Below, piece after piece: positions 24,101-35,720 of a stretch of 64,000 nt of DNA. The notes beneath the pieces are model-generated. The model was given only the letters and a program-made list of their open reading frames with translations. It made no database searches and was not told the DNA's origin. Position 1 is the stretch's first letter; each line of letters starts with the position of its first letter. This DNA comes from Abelmoschus esculentus (lineage: Eukaryota; Streptophyta; Magnoliopsida; Malvales; Malvaceae): the NCBI GenBank assembly GCA_035048815.1, contig JAUCBN010000035.1, positions 17,186,501 to 17,250,500 of the forward strand. Reading direction: 5' to 3'. The position numbers and the translations under genes are program-made.

Positions 24101-25384
24101 GTTGTATGTACTATCATCAACACATTTCCAAATTCGCAATCCTATTTGTAAGACTCGTTTCATTCATTAAGTGAAAGGAAAAAAAGAGGGGGGAGATTGG
24201 TTCGAACACTGTTTCTGTTCAAATATATTGGTTCCTCCAAATCTACAGATCTTGTAATCTTACATATTTGCATACTGGATTCACCTTTGGCTTTTGCACA
24301 AATTCACAATTTAATACTTTTTGTTACTTCTGTTTAAGATGGCATATAGCAATACTAATGTGAAAGTTACAATCTCCAGAGAAAAGTAGCGAAGAGGATC
24401 AACAAACAGAGGGAGGCTCTATTGAAACTACTGTTTCATCTGGCCATGTGCATGGGACGAGTCAGAAAGATAATGGTGTTCCAAGCACTGCTATCGACGA
24501 CCGTAAGAGTGAGAACCAGGGAAACGCGGATAGAAGTGGTGACTCTGGAGCAGATGGGAATGATGTGCAAAATGGAAGGCCTTTGTCTCCTGGAACACGT
24601 GCATTGATGTGTGATGAAGAAGATACAATGTTTATGGAAGCCAAGTCACCTAATTTATTGACAAATGATTCTCAAAATATTATTCAGAAATCATCAAACG
24701 GCCATGAGTGCACAGAGGTCTATGCAGAGCAGGAAAAGCTTGTTCTGACAATGTTCCGTGATTTTCTCAATAAGCTCATTACTTGTGCGAGCATAAAGGG
24801 TAAGCTATTTGGTTTCGAAATTCTAGACTCCAAATTTTGATCATTTTATTTGGGGCAAAATCCAATCAGTGTTCCTAAACTCCCCAAATAATTAAGTTGC
24901 TACCTCCATTACAATTCTCTCCATTATGGCTTTCACATTAACCGATTCATGTTGAAGGTCTTAGTTTCTGAATGTTGAAAAGGTTAGAATTGAAAGAAAT
25001 AGAATAATATCTTTGTGGTCTTTGCATCCCTTATCGAGAATTATTTGATTTCCGGACAAATTTTCTATTCTCGTTGCAAGACTTATGTGACTGTTAGTTT
25101 TTCAATTATTGTTCTTTAAGTGATGATTTATCCTAATACATGTTACAGAGACAATGTGGTCTCCATCAGCCAGAAGTGAAAAAAGAAGTAAACAAGAACC
25201 CATGGAAAATGGTAACGTGAACTCCGAAAATCCAGCAGTTAAGGAGCATTATCCTAACGGAACTGTAAAGTCTCCGATCCCAGCACCTGTAGAAACAGGT
25301 CAGACCCTCTCTGCAACATCTTCTGCTTTGAGTACAGATCAGCCTTTAAAGCACGAATTGCCCAATGGAGACGCCAAAACGTAG
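21142..25384 (+). CDS. TCX5: CXC-domain (CRC/tesmin-TSO1-like) DNA-binding protein, TCX5/6 type
   Basis: LIN54-like protein that binds CHR-type promoter elements as part of the plant DREAM complex, which represses cell-cycle and DNA-methylation genes. Eight exons: 21142-21521, 21871-21978, 22494-22671, 22918-23274, 23685-23788, 23897-23994, 24380-24799 and 25149-25384. Phases close to give 626 aa. The N-terminal 125 residues are Pro/Gln-rich. The CRC region has two cysteine repeats: CNCKNSRCLKLYCECF from residue 153 and CHCKKSGCLKKYCECF from residue 238. They are joined by the conserved spacer RNPNAFRPKI (202-211). The long Ser-rich C-terminus fits the TCX5/TCX6 branch and not TSO1. The start ATG is the first in the frame after a probable leader at about 20890-21141. 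An overlapping frame at 21135-21581 is a shadow. The choice between TCX5 and TCX6 is not resolved. Confidence 0.92.
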
Positions 25385-25839
25385 AGATTTAAAGCTCGGA
25401 TTAGCGAGTAAGAGAGCTCTCACTATTGATTCTTGGATCTGTATTAGGTCCAAACTCCAATATCTTTAAGAGTTAACCATGATAGCTAGACACTTTAGAC
25501 CCTTACCATCTTAAAACATTAGGAACAAGTAAAGTAGTTATTTTGGATTATTTTTGGGGTTGTCTTTTTAGTACATAACAGGGTAATGAAATTTCAGTTA
25601 AAACCCCTTAAGCTGTATATTTCTTAATAATATCAGTTCTATCGGATGCACTGTGTATCCGATCTTGATGCGATCAGAGACGGAACTACATGGGAAGGGG
25701 CAATCGCCCTCCCACCACTAATTTTTTTTCTCACTTTTATTCTTCTTATTTTCAAACATTTATGCTTTATCTCAACCCTAAATCTTGACTCTGTCCTAAA
25801 CATGATTGATTGGACGGTTTTCATTTATGCAATGAAAAG
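25385..25839. other. 3' region of the CXC gene and spacer
   Basis: The first about 250 bp are probably the 3' untranslated region. A short GC-richer patch at about 25640-25725 (GGGGCAATCGCCCTCCCACC) resembles repeat debris also seen near 3363-3550. No gene. Confidence 0.35.
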
Positions 25840-26094
25840 TTATATTATGGGTAAGTCCTACCACATCATCCATGGAACCAATCATTAAAAATCATCAATT
25901 TTATATTTTTTCTATATCACATTTTTTAAGGTGAATCTTTACTCATATTTATTGTTAATTTATTTTAAAAACAATTTTTTAAGTAAAGATTCACTTTAAA
26001 AAAAATGACATAAAAAAATATTGAAATATTTAATTTTTAATAATTGGTCTTATAAACACGTAATAATACTTACCTATGATATAATTTCTCGTTA
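25840..26094. repeat. MITE with about 105-bp inverted arms
   Basis: The left arm starts TTATATTATGGGTAAGTCCT; the right arm is its complement, ending ACTTACCTATGATATAA. The arms pair almost along their full length through GGTGAATCTTTACT, leaving a short AT-rich centre. About 255 bp, with no coding capacity. A partial relative lies at about 16193-16305. Confidence 0.75.
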
Positions 26095-26721
26095 TGTAAC
26101 AGAGTAGGCATTTTGTTGATGTTTGGGTGGAGTTTCCTAGCAACTTCCTAAACCGGCGGTTTTGCTTGGATTTTTATGGTTATGATTCCCAAAAGTTTCC
26201 ATTTAACTCTTTAATTTTAAAAATTTAAGTTTCAATATTTACATTTCTTTAAGTGCTAATTATATCAATTGTTTTAGATCCTATATTAGTTTCAAACATC
26301 CAACCATTTTAATTGAATTTTTAAAGCATTGGTATTCTATCCGATATAGATTAATCAACGAATAAAAAATTCTAAATCATAAATTAAATTTATAATCTTT
26401 AAATTTTACAAATATTTATAAATTAAATATAAATAAACTCCTTTGACGACGTCCAAAAAATTCGTTTCGGCTTTCGCTTGGACAGTTGTATTTTGGGTTT
26501 TTCTCGTAACAACACAAAACTGGGCTGCTTCCTTCCCTCGTCCCCACTATCCTCGTTATCCCTTTCCTACTTTATTTTTTTCTTTCATTTTCCCTGGATG
26601 CTTTACTTCCATCCCATGGGGGGAAAAGAAAATTAGAAGGAAAAAAAAAATGACAGTTTTTGCCTCTCACCTTCACCAACTCACTCCTACTATAACTCGA
26701 CAAACGCTATCAACCACGAGA

Positions 26722-26780
26722 CACGTGTGCAGTCTTCCACACGTGCCAGCACACCTCCCGAGATCAATTCCCTATATATA
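26722..26780 (+). promoter_or_regulatory. Two G-boxes and TATA box upstream of the hydrolase
   Basis: Two CACGTG palindromes at 26722-26727 and 26740-26745, starting 18 bp apart, lie 28-51 bp above a TATATATA at 26773-26780, which is 65 bp above the ATG at 26845. G-boxes bind bZIP and bHLH factors in light and abscisic-acid responses. The spacing makes a credible core promoter; the regulatory role is inferred. Confidence 0.6.
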
Positions 26781-26844
26781 CCGAATTCAAACCGGAAACT
26801 TAGCCATCTCCGGCAGTAGCGAAAGTAGAGTGAGTATAACTGAA

Positions 26845-29800
26845 ATGGAAGCTAACGGCGCCTTTTCCGATCCAGAAAAGATCCGATCTCAGTTCCTCGA
26901 GTTACTTCGTACCAGACGAAGTGCTCAAGGTAATTACATACACACAGTATTTAGCTCCGATTCTTTATTTTCTAAAGCACTCGCGTTTGATTCCTCGACC
27001 TTCGTTTTTGTTGAAAAATTCTGAAATGTAAATACAATCTGTTTCTCTGTTTATATAATTATATTAATGTGTGTATACTGTATATACTCTGCCTTTTTTT
27101 TTTCATATCAGTTCCTTTGACTGTGGAGCCCGCGAAGCCTGTGGTTAAGCCGTTGTTCCAAGATGTTACTCCGCCAACTTTCAGTGATGTGAAATTCTCC
27201 TTCTAGATTTTTTTTTTTTTGAATTTTTGTGAATAATATGTTTTTAACTGGATTTTCATTTGTAAATTTACCAGGAAATGGAGTCTTGTCCAAAAGCCAA
27301 CATTGAAAACCTTAAGGAACTGCTTAAAGAGGAAAATCTTTATCTCCGTACTGAGGTAAATTAATTGGGGAAATAAATATGCATTAATATAAGCTAATTC
27401 AGTTACTATATTGTGTGTATTTGTGTGTATTGATGAGATAAAATTACACAACTTAAAATTCTCTAATTATGTTAATTCATGGTCATTAGATGACTGAAAT
27501 GGATGGATAAAATTAATAGTAGAAAATGTGAATGTTATTGTTTAGGAAATAATCTTAGTTATTTATACAATCTAAAATTAGTGTAAAACTAATGAGTTTT
27601 AAACGTAAGTTGATCCTAACCCGGTGTGTATATACACTGTATATTTGCTCTTGAAGAATAAAAACATGGCATATCTTGGTCATTTGTAGGCTGGGGATCA
27701 AGGAAAATTGCCCGTATTGATTTTAAGTATGAAAGAAAACAATCAAGAAAAGAGGCCTGCTGTTGTTTTTCTGCATAGTACTCATAAGTGCAAAGAGTGG
27801 TTACGTCCACTGCTTGAGGTAAGCTGAACTAAGCCTTTGAATTTGTCAATTTCTTCTATCATTTATAACTTTGCCAAACTAAGTCCTGTCTTTCATTTTT
27901 CAGGCTTATGCTTCACGGGGATATGTGGCCATCGGTGTTGATTCCCGTTACCATGGCGAACGTGCCAACAGCCTAACCACTTACAAAGATGTGCGTGAAT
28001 TGTGGCTACCTTTCATATTTCCTTAATTTGGGTTGTTTTGTTTAACTGTATAATTTGATAAAATGTACCAGAAGATTAACTTAACGGACTTCTATTGTTA
28101 GAGTAATTGGTGCCAATGGAAAGTTCTAAGAAACCCTGATTCTATTTTTTTAAAATTTTGTTTTTAGTTTTGAGATAAACCACTTGGAAAGATATCCTAA
28201 TGTCATTTGACTGTCTGAGTGTAGGCTCTGGTATCATCATGGAAAAATGGGGATACAATGCCATTCATATTTGATACGGTAATCCCTTCATATCATGTTG
28301 GATTTATCTGTACTTTTATACATTTTTGTTTCTATTATAATTCATTGATTCAAAGTTTGGTTGTAGATGAAAAAATATGATAAAATTTAGAAGAAATTCC
28401 TGACTAGCCAGGAGTTAAGCAAACTATTGACCTGCTGTTTAATTTCCACTATATATTTATAGTCTTGGCTTAAAAGAGATTCTACTTTAAGCCTTTTCCG
28501 AGATTTTAGCCCAAAATTATTTTGGTGTTATTTTTTAGCATTTCAATTCATTTAAGGTTTTCCATCTTTTAGGTGTGGGATATGATAAAACTTGCAGATT
28601 ATTTAAACCAGAGAGATGATATCGATCCTACTAAGATTGGAATCACCGGCGAATCACTTGGAGGTTTGTTGACTGAGATTTGAAGGGACTGTAATATTAA
28701 ATGGCTGCTCACTGTTTCATGTAGAGTTTATGTGAATATCATGAAATGCAGGAATGCATGCATGGTTTGCTGCTTTTGCTGACACCCGCTATGCAGTAGC
28801 AGCCCCAATAATTGGCGTTCAGGTAAACTGAAAATTTCTAATTCCTATAAGCATTAACAAATATATTTTTAAAGTTATTAGAATATATCATGTTATTTAT
28901 TTGTAGGGATTTCGATGGGCAGTAGACAATGACAAGTGGCAGGCTCGAGTTGACAGTATAAAGGCTGTATTTGAAGGTAACTTGCGCCAGGATTCTTGGA
29001 AAAAGGCTTTTAGTAATGTTTGGTTTTACCAATTTATGATCATTCAGGGACGGTTATCTTTTATCCAGATCAAGACTCTGAATGAAGCTATCTTAAATCC
29101 ATATACCTTCTTAAAATCAACAGATTTCAAGCTAACCAAAACTATAAAATAAACTTGTGTAAGTGATAGCATTTATTAGATTTATACCAATTCAACAGAT
29201 CAGGAATGACACTTCATACCACTTAACTGAAACTAGTTGCTACTTTGGCCTCATATATAGGAGAAACTATTTTGGTTTTTGTTTCTCTGATGTTCTTAAA
29301 TAACTTTGTTACAGCTGCAACTACTGATTTAGGCAAGAAAGAAATTGATAAAGAAGTGGTGGAGAAGGTCAGTTATGTTTTTACCTGCTCTTGTTTTCTA
29401 TTGTTCAGTTGCTTTCTGAAAATGAAGATAAGTCACAAGCAAGACATGCTTACGCATGCAACGCACGACCGAACTAAGGATGCTTTTTTATTCTGCTTCC
29501 TGATGTTAATCAATTTTATGGTTCTACTTCTCTGACCAGGTCTGGGATAGGATTGCTCCTGGGTTAGCTTCTCAGTTTGATGCAGCTAACACGGTCCCAG
29601 CTATTGCACCACGCCCTTTTCTGATTGTAAATGGTACAATGCTTCGTATTTGGTATTTCTCTGTAGTTCAATTGTTTTGGAAGTTTCCATGTATGGTTAA
29701 AACCTTTTCTTTTTGGCTTTAACTATATTTAGGAGCTGAAGATCCCCGTTGCCCTCTTGATGGACTAGAAATTCCCAAGACAAGGGCATGCAAGACTTAT

Positions 29801-30304
29801 GAAGAGGCTCATTGTGCAGACAAGTTTAAGGTAAGTGATCACTGCTGAATAATTATAAAATATCGAAATTCCTCTAACGATGTTTTGTCAAACCAAAATG
29901 ATATGAACTCGAAAACTTGATTCTCAAACTCGAATGCCCCAATCTCAAAAATGTTCTGAACTTGAACCTGGCCTAACCTGAAAAAGTTTGAACTAAACAA
30001 AATTTAAAAATCTGAACCTATCCAATTCAGATCGATCCGACCCTTCTAATCGGCTAGACAGGACTATCCGGAATATAGATATCACATGTGCATTAACATG
30101 CATGTTCTCCATTCAATCATGTTTGGCATATTGTAACATGCTCTATCAAGGTTTCCTGGAGTTTTGCTGCTTTTGTATTGTGTCTCTTACGTCCTGACCG
30201 GACCGTACACACAGGTCGTTGCTCAACCTCGAATAGGTCACAAAATGACACCATTAAAGGTGAAAGAAGCGAGTGATTGGTTTGACAAGTTCCTCAAACA
30301 ATAA
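26845..30304 (+). CDS. Alpha/beta-hydrolase fold protein
   Basis: Predicted serine hydrolase; substrate unknown. Thirteen exons: 26845-26929, 27112-27188, 27275-27355, 27690-27818, 27904-27990, 28225-28278, 28573-28663, 28752-28822, 28907-28976, 29315-29367, 29540-29633, 29733-29830 and 30215-30304. Every phase closes, giving 359 aa. The nucleophile elbow GESLGG puts the serine at about residue 199. A GAEDPRCP segment gives a candidate acid (Asp301), and RIGHKMTP gives the histidine (about 339). Other fold landmarks are VVFLHST and GVDSRYHGER. The start was set at 26845 (MEANGAFSDPEK). An in-frame ATG at 26650 lies upstream of the TATA box and would add a non-conserved extension. No signal peptide, so probably cytosolic. 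It ends about 660 bp from the convergent PEX4 gene. Confidence 0.88.
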
Positions 30305-30961
30305 TGTTCCACCCAGTTAGGGCTTCTGTCTATGTGGTTGTAGAAGGGAATGCATTTGGTAACGTGTATGCTTTGATTATGAATGATTTGCTGAACTCAG
30401 ATAAAATCTCTTGATGTAGTAATGGATTTTCAAACTTTAAAAATGGTTTATTTAGATTTTCAAAAATATTATAATCGTATAAATAAATCTTTTTATTTTG
30501 GATTGTTGGAATTTTTATTTTTATAACACTAGCATATTGATTATAACTATTTAACTTTAAAAAAGTATTTAACCAACTCAAAAGAATATGGGTAACAACA
30601 AAAGAAAAAGAACAATTTTAACGAAAGTTTGGCTTTTATGTTAATTTTAGGGTAAACTATATAAATGACCACTCGACTATGAGATTAGTATCGATATGGT
30701 TATTATACTTTTAATTTTAATAAATATATCACATAACTATTAAAATAGTTTCAATATAGTCACGTGCCGTTAAAATTTGCTGAAAATCTTGTTCATACAA
30801 GCATATATTGCTTGAGAAAGAAATTGAACATAAGTTATAGTTGAAACTGATTTTTGGATCAGAAAAGTTGGAGATCTGCTTGAATTTCTACAAAGATGTT
30901 TGTAAAGCACAAGTGAAATCACTGATAGTAATCATGTCTTACGGTTTGTAGCACCATAAGT
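30305..30961. other. Convergent intergenic spacer
   Basis: Holds the facing 3' untranslated regions of the hydrolase and PEX4. A segment at about 30655-30785 (ATGACCACTCGACTATGAG, TTATTATACTTTTAATTTTA) looks like half of an AT-rich repeat. No gene. Confidence 0.4.
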
Positions 30962-32699
30962 TCACCCTTTTTTGGGCATGGCTGCAAGTCTGGTGTACAT
31001 TCTTGCCATAGACTGGAATCCTCTGATATCACCAGACCTTAAAAGATTCCCTGCCAACAAAACAAGCGCAGCTCTAAGTACTGTAGAATGATTTATAGAT
31101 ACCGACTGCCGATATATAAAGGCTCGAAGAAATGGGGACAGCAATGGAGTAGGAAAAAAGAAAAGAAGACATCTTCAATTCTGTTTTACTCTCTCGAACA
31201 ATAGGAAAGGCAAATCATTTTTAATTTCTCAGTTCAGACGAGACACGACCGTGCGGTTTCGCTAAAATGGCCTTTTCGACATCTTTATTATCAGAAAGAT
31301 GATCTTCTAGCATTACTCCCAGTGATTTTGTAATGGAACAACAGAAAAGAACAGCATTAAAAAGACCAACTTACCGGAATCACAATTAAGCGGGCTATCA
31401 GGTTCTGGATGAGCCATCAAAGCTATTATAGCCCTACAAACAGACTGAAGTGTCCATGCAGGACTCCAAGCATTCTTCAATATATCAAGGCAAATCTCTC
31501 CCGTCTGTACAAGAGAGTAATGACAAATAGAGACTAAATTCTCAATCGAGCAGCAAGGAAACCTACAATTCATACATGGCAATCGAACTAACGGCACAGC
31601 TATACCTTTTTCCTCCACTAAAACATGATCGAATTTTAATTTTATAGCCAATTTTTGACATTATGATCGAATTTCTCCTCCCTATCTTGCCGGTAATTAA
31701 AGTGATGTTCATAGATGGAATATAAGGGTTTGCATCAACTTGGAAAATACTAAGTTTACTAAATAAACTATTTGTTAGTCTCATACAATCTTTTGGCATA
31801 AAGTGTTCATGTAAATTTCTCCGAATGTTCTCTCCCCTATCCAGATGAATTGACAACCTTGAATTTTACATGGAACAGTTAAAAAGTAAGCACTGGATTA
31901 ATTTATGCAGAATAACAAAGAAACTTAAATAGGTTCAATTCAATGGTGAATAAGTACTAGTTCTCCAATAATATATTCGGTTTTGGTAGTCACGGCTAAG
32001 AAGTGAAATCACCAGTCATCCCAACTCAGCAAAGGAATGGGAAATCAACAAAGTTTAGTAAGATATCATCAGATATCAGCACACGATCTTCGATATTGCC
32101 ACGTTTTTATTTCCTTTAATTCTATGATGTCCCGTTCAAGTAAAGCATACATCGCAATCAAACCAAATAAACTCATACCTTGAAATGCACATTGGGATGA
32201 AATATTTTTGTCAAGAACCGCACTTGAGGAGGTTGCAAAGGGTACTGCTCCGGAACGGCAAAAGCAAGCTGGAACACTCCACCTTCATAAGGTGTCTCAG
32301 ATGGTCCCTAAACAGAAAAAGGGGCATGTAATTCAAGCCAAAATCAAACCAACAAAAATGTGTACACTATATTTCTTTCTTCCTCACTTCCACTTTGTGT
32401 GAATGAACCAACCTTGATAAGAGCAGTCCACTTAAAGATGTTAGAATCATCACAAACCAGTTGAATATCGGGATCGGCCGCCTTCTCTCGCTGAACCTCC
32501 TTGTATTCCTTAAACAACCTTGCTCTTGATGCCTAATGATTTCAACATATTAATCAAATTCAAAGATAGAATTGATTTTTCACAACAACCCACACTAAAT
32601 TCTCAGGTAAATCACCATTTATTTGATCCAATACACAAAAAATACAAAATTAAACCAAGAAAAAACATAGAAATCTACGAACAATCAGCTAACCTGCAT
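30962..32699 (-). CDS. PEX4: PEX4, peroxisomal ubiquitin-conjugating enzyme E2 (UBC21)
   Basis: E2 enzyme that, anchored by PEX22, mono-ubiquitinates the import receptor PEX5 at the peroxisome membrane so that it can be recycled. Five coding exons on the minus strand: 32699-32694 (only Met-Gln), 32532-32413, 32307-32179, 31504-31375 and 31050-30962. They give 157 aa, the length I remember for Arabidopsis PEX4. The start MQASRARLFKEYKEVQREKA, the HPNVHFKTGEICLDIL active-site loop with catalytic Cys90, and the C-terminus MARMYTRLAAMPKKG are all as in plant PEX4. The first coding exon is two codons long, so gene finders easily miss it; its acceptor is probably CCAG at about 32714, with a leader exon near 32970-33050. 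Confidence 0.95.
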
Positions 32700-33300
32700 A
32701 TTTCGTTTCTTGCTGGAAATTCAAAGGTTCTTCAAAAAAAGATTCGCTATCTGTATATCAGCGTGCCAAATAGCTGCAAAATTGGAAGGAAAACAGTAAA
32801 ATTATTATCGATTTTACATCATAAATTCAATGTTGTAATATTTGCAAATTACGAATTTTTTTAGGGATCGAATCAAATAAGATATCTATGAATGAAATTA
32901 ATTAAAACTTTAATTAGTATTGATAATTAAAAGAAAAAAATAAAAGAGAGCTTATTAGAATCTAACCTGAAGGGTTTGCTTGAGAAGAGAGAAAAGGAAG
33001 CTTCTTTGGTCGCCTTTTTTATTTTGATGACGAGGGAGCTTTGATTCTGTGTTTTGTGATCTATTTTATTTTGGGTTAATTTAACAATTAATCCCAAACT
33101 ATTATTTATATTTATATTGATCCTTAAACTTTAAAATATCAAAAAAAAAAAAATGGAGAGATAATTTAATTTAAAATTAAACTTTTGAATATAGATAATA
33201 TTTTTATATTTTGGTTCTATATTAATTTTTTACTACATAGGTGAAAAAACGTCATGTTTCTCCCTAAAAATTATGAGAGAAAAAAAAACTCACCCGCAAG

Positions 33301-33778
33301 TAGGGATGATAACGAGCCGAACTCAAAATTTAGGTTAGTTCAACTCGAAAATAATATTATTAAGCTTGGTTCGAACTCGAAGTTCGTAAGACTCGGTTCG
33401 AGCTCGTTAGGTTCGGTTCTACTCAAAAAAGACAATTTTATTATATTTTTATATAAAAGATAGAGCCTCGTTAAAAACTCTTTTCATAACCAACACCGAA
33501 AACAAAATTCAATATTGAGAAAAGGGGAAAAGTGTCCAATTTATTTTAATTATTTTATTTTATTTTATTGTTTTTCTTTTGTTAAAAAGATTACTTTTAA
33601 TTTATATGTAGCATATATATATAATATAATTATTCCGAGTCTATTCACGAGCTTTTCGAGTCGAGCTTGGACAGGCTCGGCTCGTTATAGTCTCGAGTCG
33701 AGCTCACTCGAACCGAGATTTGATCGAATCGAACCCGAATAACACACGAGTCGGTCAGATTCATTACCACTCATACCT
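33301..33778. mobile_element. hAT-like MITE
   Basis: The left end TAGGGATGATAACGAGCC and the right end (complement AGGTATGAGTGGTAATGA) are imperfect inverted repeats of the Ac/hAT type. Subterminal GTTCGAGCTCG/CGAGCTCACTCGAAC words are repeated in both orientations, as transposase-binding regions often are. No coding capacity. No clear 8-bp target duplication was found. Confidence 0.5.
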
Positions 33779-34138
33779 TTTACCACTTATACTATAACTT
33801 TTGATTTAAATATTAAAACAAACTTTGAAGACCTTGTTTTTATCGAATAAAACTAATAATCAAATTATATATTCAATGTAACCTAAAATATCAATATCAA
33901 TATCACTATTATTTATATTTTATGTTGATCCTTAAATTTTAAAATATTTTAATTAAAATTTTAAAATATCACCATCATATAATCATATTTTATCATCAAA
34001 ATAACCAATAATGCAGTTCAAATTTTGTGCAAATCAAATTATAAACACACATATATTAATATTTTTGATGATTTAAAGATTAATTTAGAATTTGAGTCAT
34101 AATTCAAAGATGTTCGGTGAAATTAACTCCTAAAAATT

Positions 34139-34435
34139 AGGGAAACTATAGTAATAATAGGATTTAGAAAAAAAATATTAGAATATTGAGTGTGTTTAAA
34201 AAATATTTAGAGATAATGTTCTTTGGACCTCCGTCACTGTCAGACAACGAGGTACGTGATCACCGTTGAAATAATAAAAATCATTATATTTTAAGTTTAA
34301 TCCAACGGTTTATAAGAATCATATCACCTCCAAATAATAAGATCATTTTTTTCTTTTAATCTATTCCTCAAATATTTTTTAAACACACCCAATAACCTAA
34401 TATTTTTTAATCTCGTTATTAACCTAAATTACCCT
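34139..34435. repeat. Inverted-repeat element next to the LINE fragment
   Basis: Left arm contains GAGTGTGTTTAAAAAATATTT (34190-34210). The complement of the right arm reads GGGTGTGTTTAAAAAATATTT, with further matches outward to both ends (AGGGAAACTATAG against AGGGTAATTTAGG). About 297 bp, no gene. It ends a few bases before the LINE-like coding remnant begins. Confidence 0.65.
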
Positions 34436-34439
34436 TGAA

Positions 34440-34565
34440 AAGGTATCTTAAAGGAGATTGGGTTGTTATGTTGTCGATATTTTTGGAAAGGGGAGAATAA
34501 GTCTGCTGTGGATGCCCGCGTAAGTTGGAAGCACATTTGTCTTCCTAAGAGTGAGGGGGGATTAG
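34440..34565 (+). mobile_element. LINE reverse-transcriptase fragment, 5' part
   Basis: Reads FWKGENKSAVDARVSWKHIC then LPKSEGGL, the segment typical of the end of plant non-LTR reverse transcriptases just before the zf-RVT zinc-binding domain. The LTR element interrupts it at a GGATTAG. The reading continues at 37329, after the insertion, as LELKNLHEWNMTCM. Upstream LINE parts (endonuclease, most of the reverse transcriptase) are absent from the window. Confidence 0.8.
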
Positions 34566-34903
34566 TGTCACGACCCGCCAGCAGCAATGAGATTACTAAA
34601 TCATCTTTGGTCATTCTTAAAGAATCCATGCACCAAGGGAGCTTCCAGAATGACATAGAATGGCTTGCATCCATCTCGAGGATTCAATCACGTTCTAGAA
34701 TGTTTCAGGAGGTTCCACCGAGATCTAGACAAGTCTAAAAGGCCTGAGAAGATTCTAGAAGACTTTAGATAATTCTTGAAGGTTCTAGAACATTCTAGAA
34801 GGACAGAGAAGATTTGGAAGCATCTAGAACATTCTAGAAGGATCTAGAATGTTGATGAAGACCCTAGAAGACTCTGGAAAGATAGGGACTACTCTGGATA
34901 TCT
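34566..34903 (+). repeat. 5' LTR (truncated) of the gag-only retrotransposon
   Basis: Aligns to the first 338 bp of the 3' LTR and then stops. It holds two heat-shock-element arrays (34748-34800 and about 34822-34849) but no TATA box. Confidence 0.85.
34748..34849 (+). promoter_or_regulatory. Heat-shock-element arrays in the 5' LTR
   Basis: Heat-shock factors bind alternating nGAAn/nTTCn pentamers. At 34748-34760 there is a perfect three-unit site (GAAgaTTCtaGAA). At 34773-34800 there is an unbroken six-unit array TTC-GAA-TTC-GAA-TTC-GAA with exact 5-bp phasing. At 34822-34849 there is a further array with GAA, TTC, GAA and GAA units plus ATC near-matches. The pattern is read directly; binding and heat response are inferred. 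Confidence 0.7.
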
Positions 34904-34913
34904 TAATCAGAGA

Positions 34914-35720
34914 GTGAAAGGCCTTGAGGCGGAGGATGTCGAGATCCACACGGCCATGAGGGCCATGATGCTCAAGCTAGAGAAAACCTTGCTTGTGGAG
35001 ATAGGTCAAGTTCGTGATCTTCTCATGGGAGAGCTCTTAAAGGTACGTGCTTCCTTTAAACAAGAGTTAGACCATATTCATACCCAAGTTGAGACACTAC
35101 AAGGCGATGTTGTCTTGTGCAAACGTGCAATGGTGTCTCGGCCCAACACCATTTATGAGGCTAGAAGGGTCGAGGTACCCAAACCAAAGACCTTCAGTGG
35201 ATCACGCAATGCTAAAGAAGTAGACAACTTCTTATGGGGGCTAGAGGAATACCTAACAGTTGTTGGCATCATGGATGAGGCATCCAAAATTCAAACTGCA
35301 GCTTTATACCTCACTGACACTGCCATGCTTTGGTGGAGGAGAAGGCGTTTAGACATTAAGAGAGGTACGTGCAACATCTCTATTTTTGATGACTTCAAAA
35401 GGGAGTTAAAACGACAATTCTATCCCAAAAACGCTAAAGATGAGACACGAGCTTGTTTACGAAGGCTCAAGCAATCAAGGAGCATCCATGATTACGTTAG
35501 AGACTTTACCAACTTGGTGCTCGAGATCCCTGATCTCTCAAAAAAGGATTCACTCTTTAATTTCATAGATGGGCTTCAACCATGGGCGAAGACTGAGCTT
35601 AAACGTCGGGGAATACAAAATCTTGCTGATGCCATAGCCGTGGCCGAAAGCTTGATTGATTATTCTAGACACAAAGGTTCAACACCAAGCCGAAGGATAA
35701 GAAGAGTGGGGAAGCTATAG
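34914..35720 (+). pseudogene. Gag protein of the LTR element (5'-truncated, frameshifted)
   Basis: Open for 268 codons without an ATG at its start, because the leader region is deleted; the first ATG in frame is about 12 codons in. It has a coiled-coil-like N-terminal part. The Ty3-type capsid signature follows: FSGSRNAKEVDNFLWGLEEY, then ALYLTDTAMLWWRRR, FDDFKRELKRQFYP, and LRRLKQSRSIHDYVRDF up to about residue 205. The frame is lost near 35690; the CCHC knuckle lies in another frame. A capsid structural protein, not likely functional here. Confidence 0.85.

Noticed and set aside
26443..26844. N-terminal extension of the hydrolase frame upstream of 26845
   Set aside because: It contains the G-boxes and TATA box and lacks conservation-like sequence; the transcript probably starts below it.
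32520..32864. 114-codon plus-strand frame opposite PEX4 exon 2
   Set aside because: Antisense to PEX4 exons and introns, Lys/Asn-rich composition typical of AT-rich chance frames.
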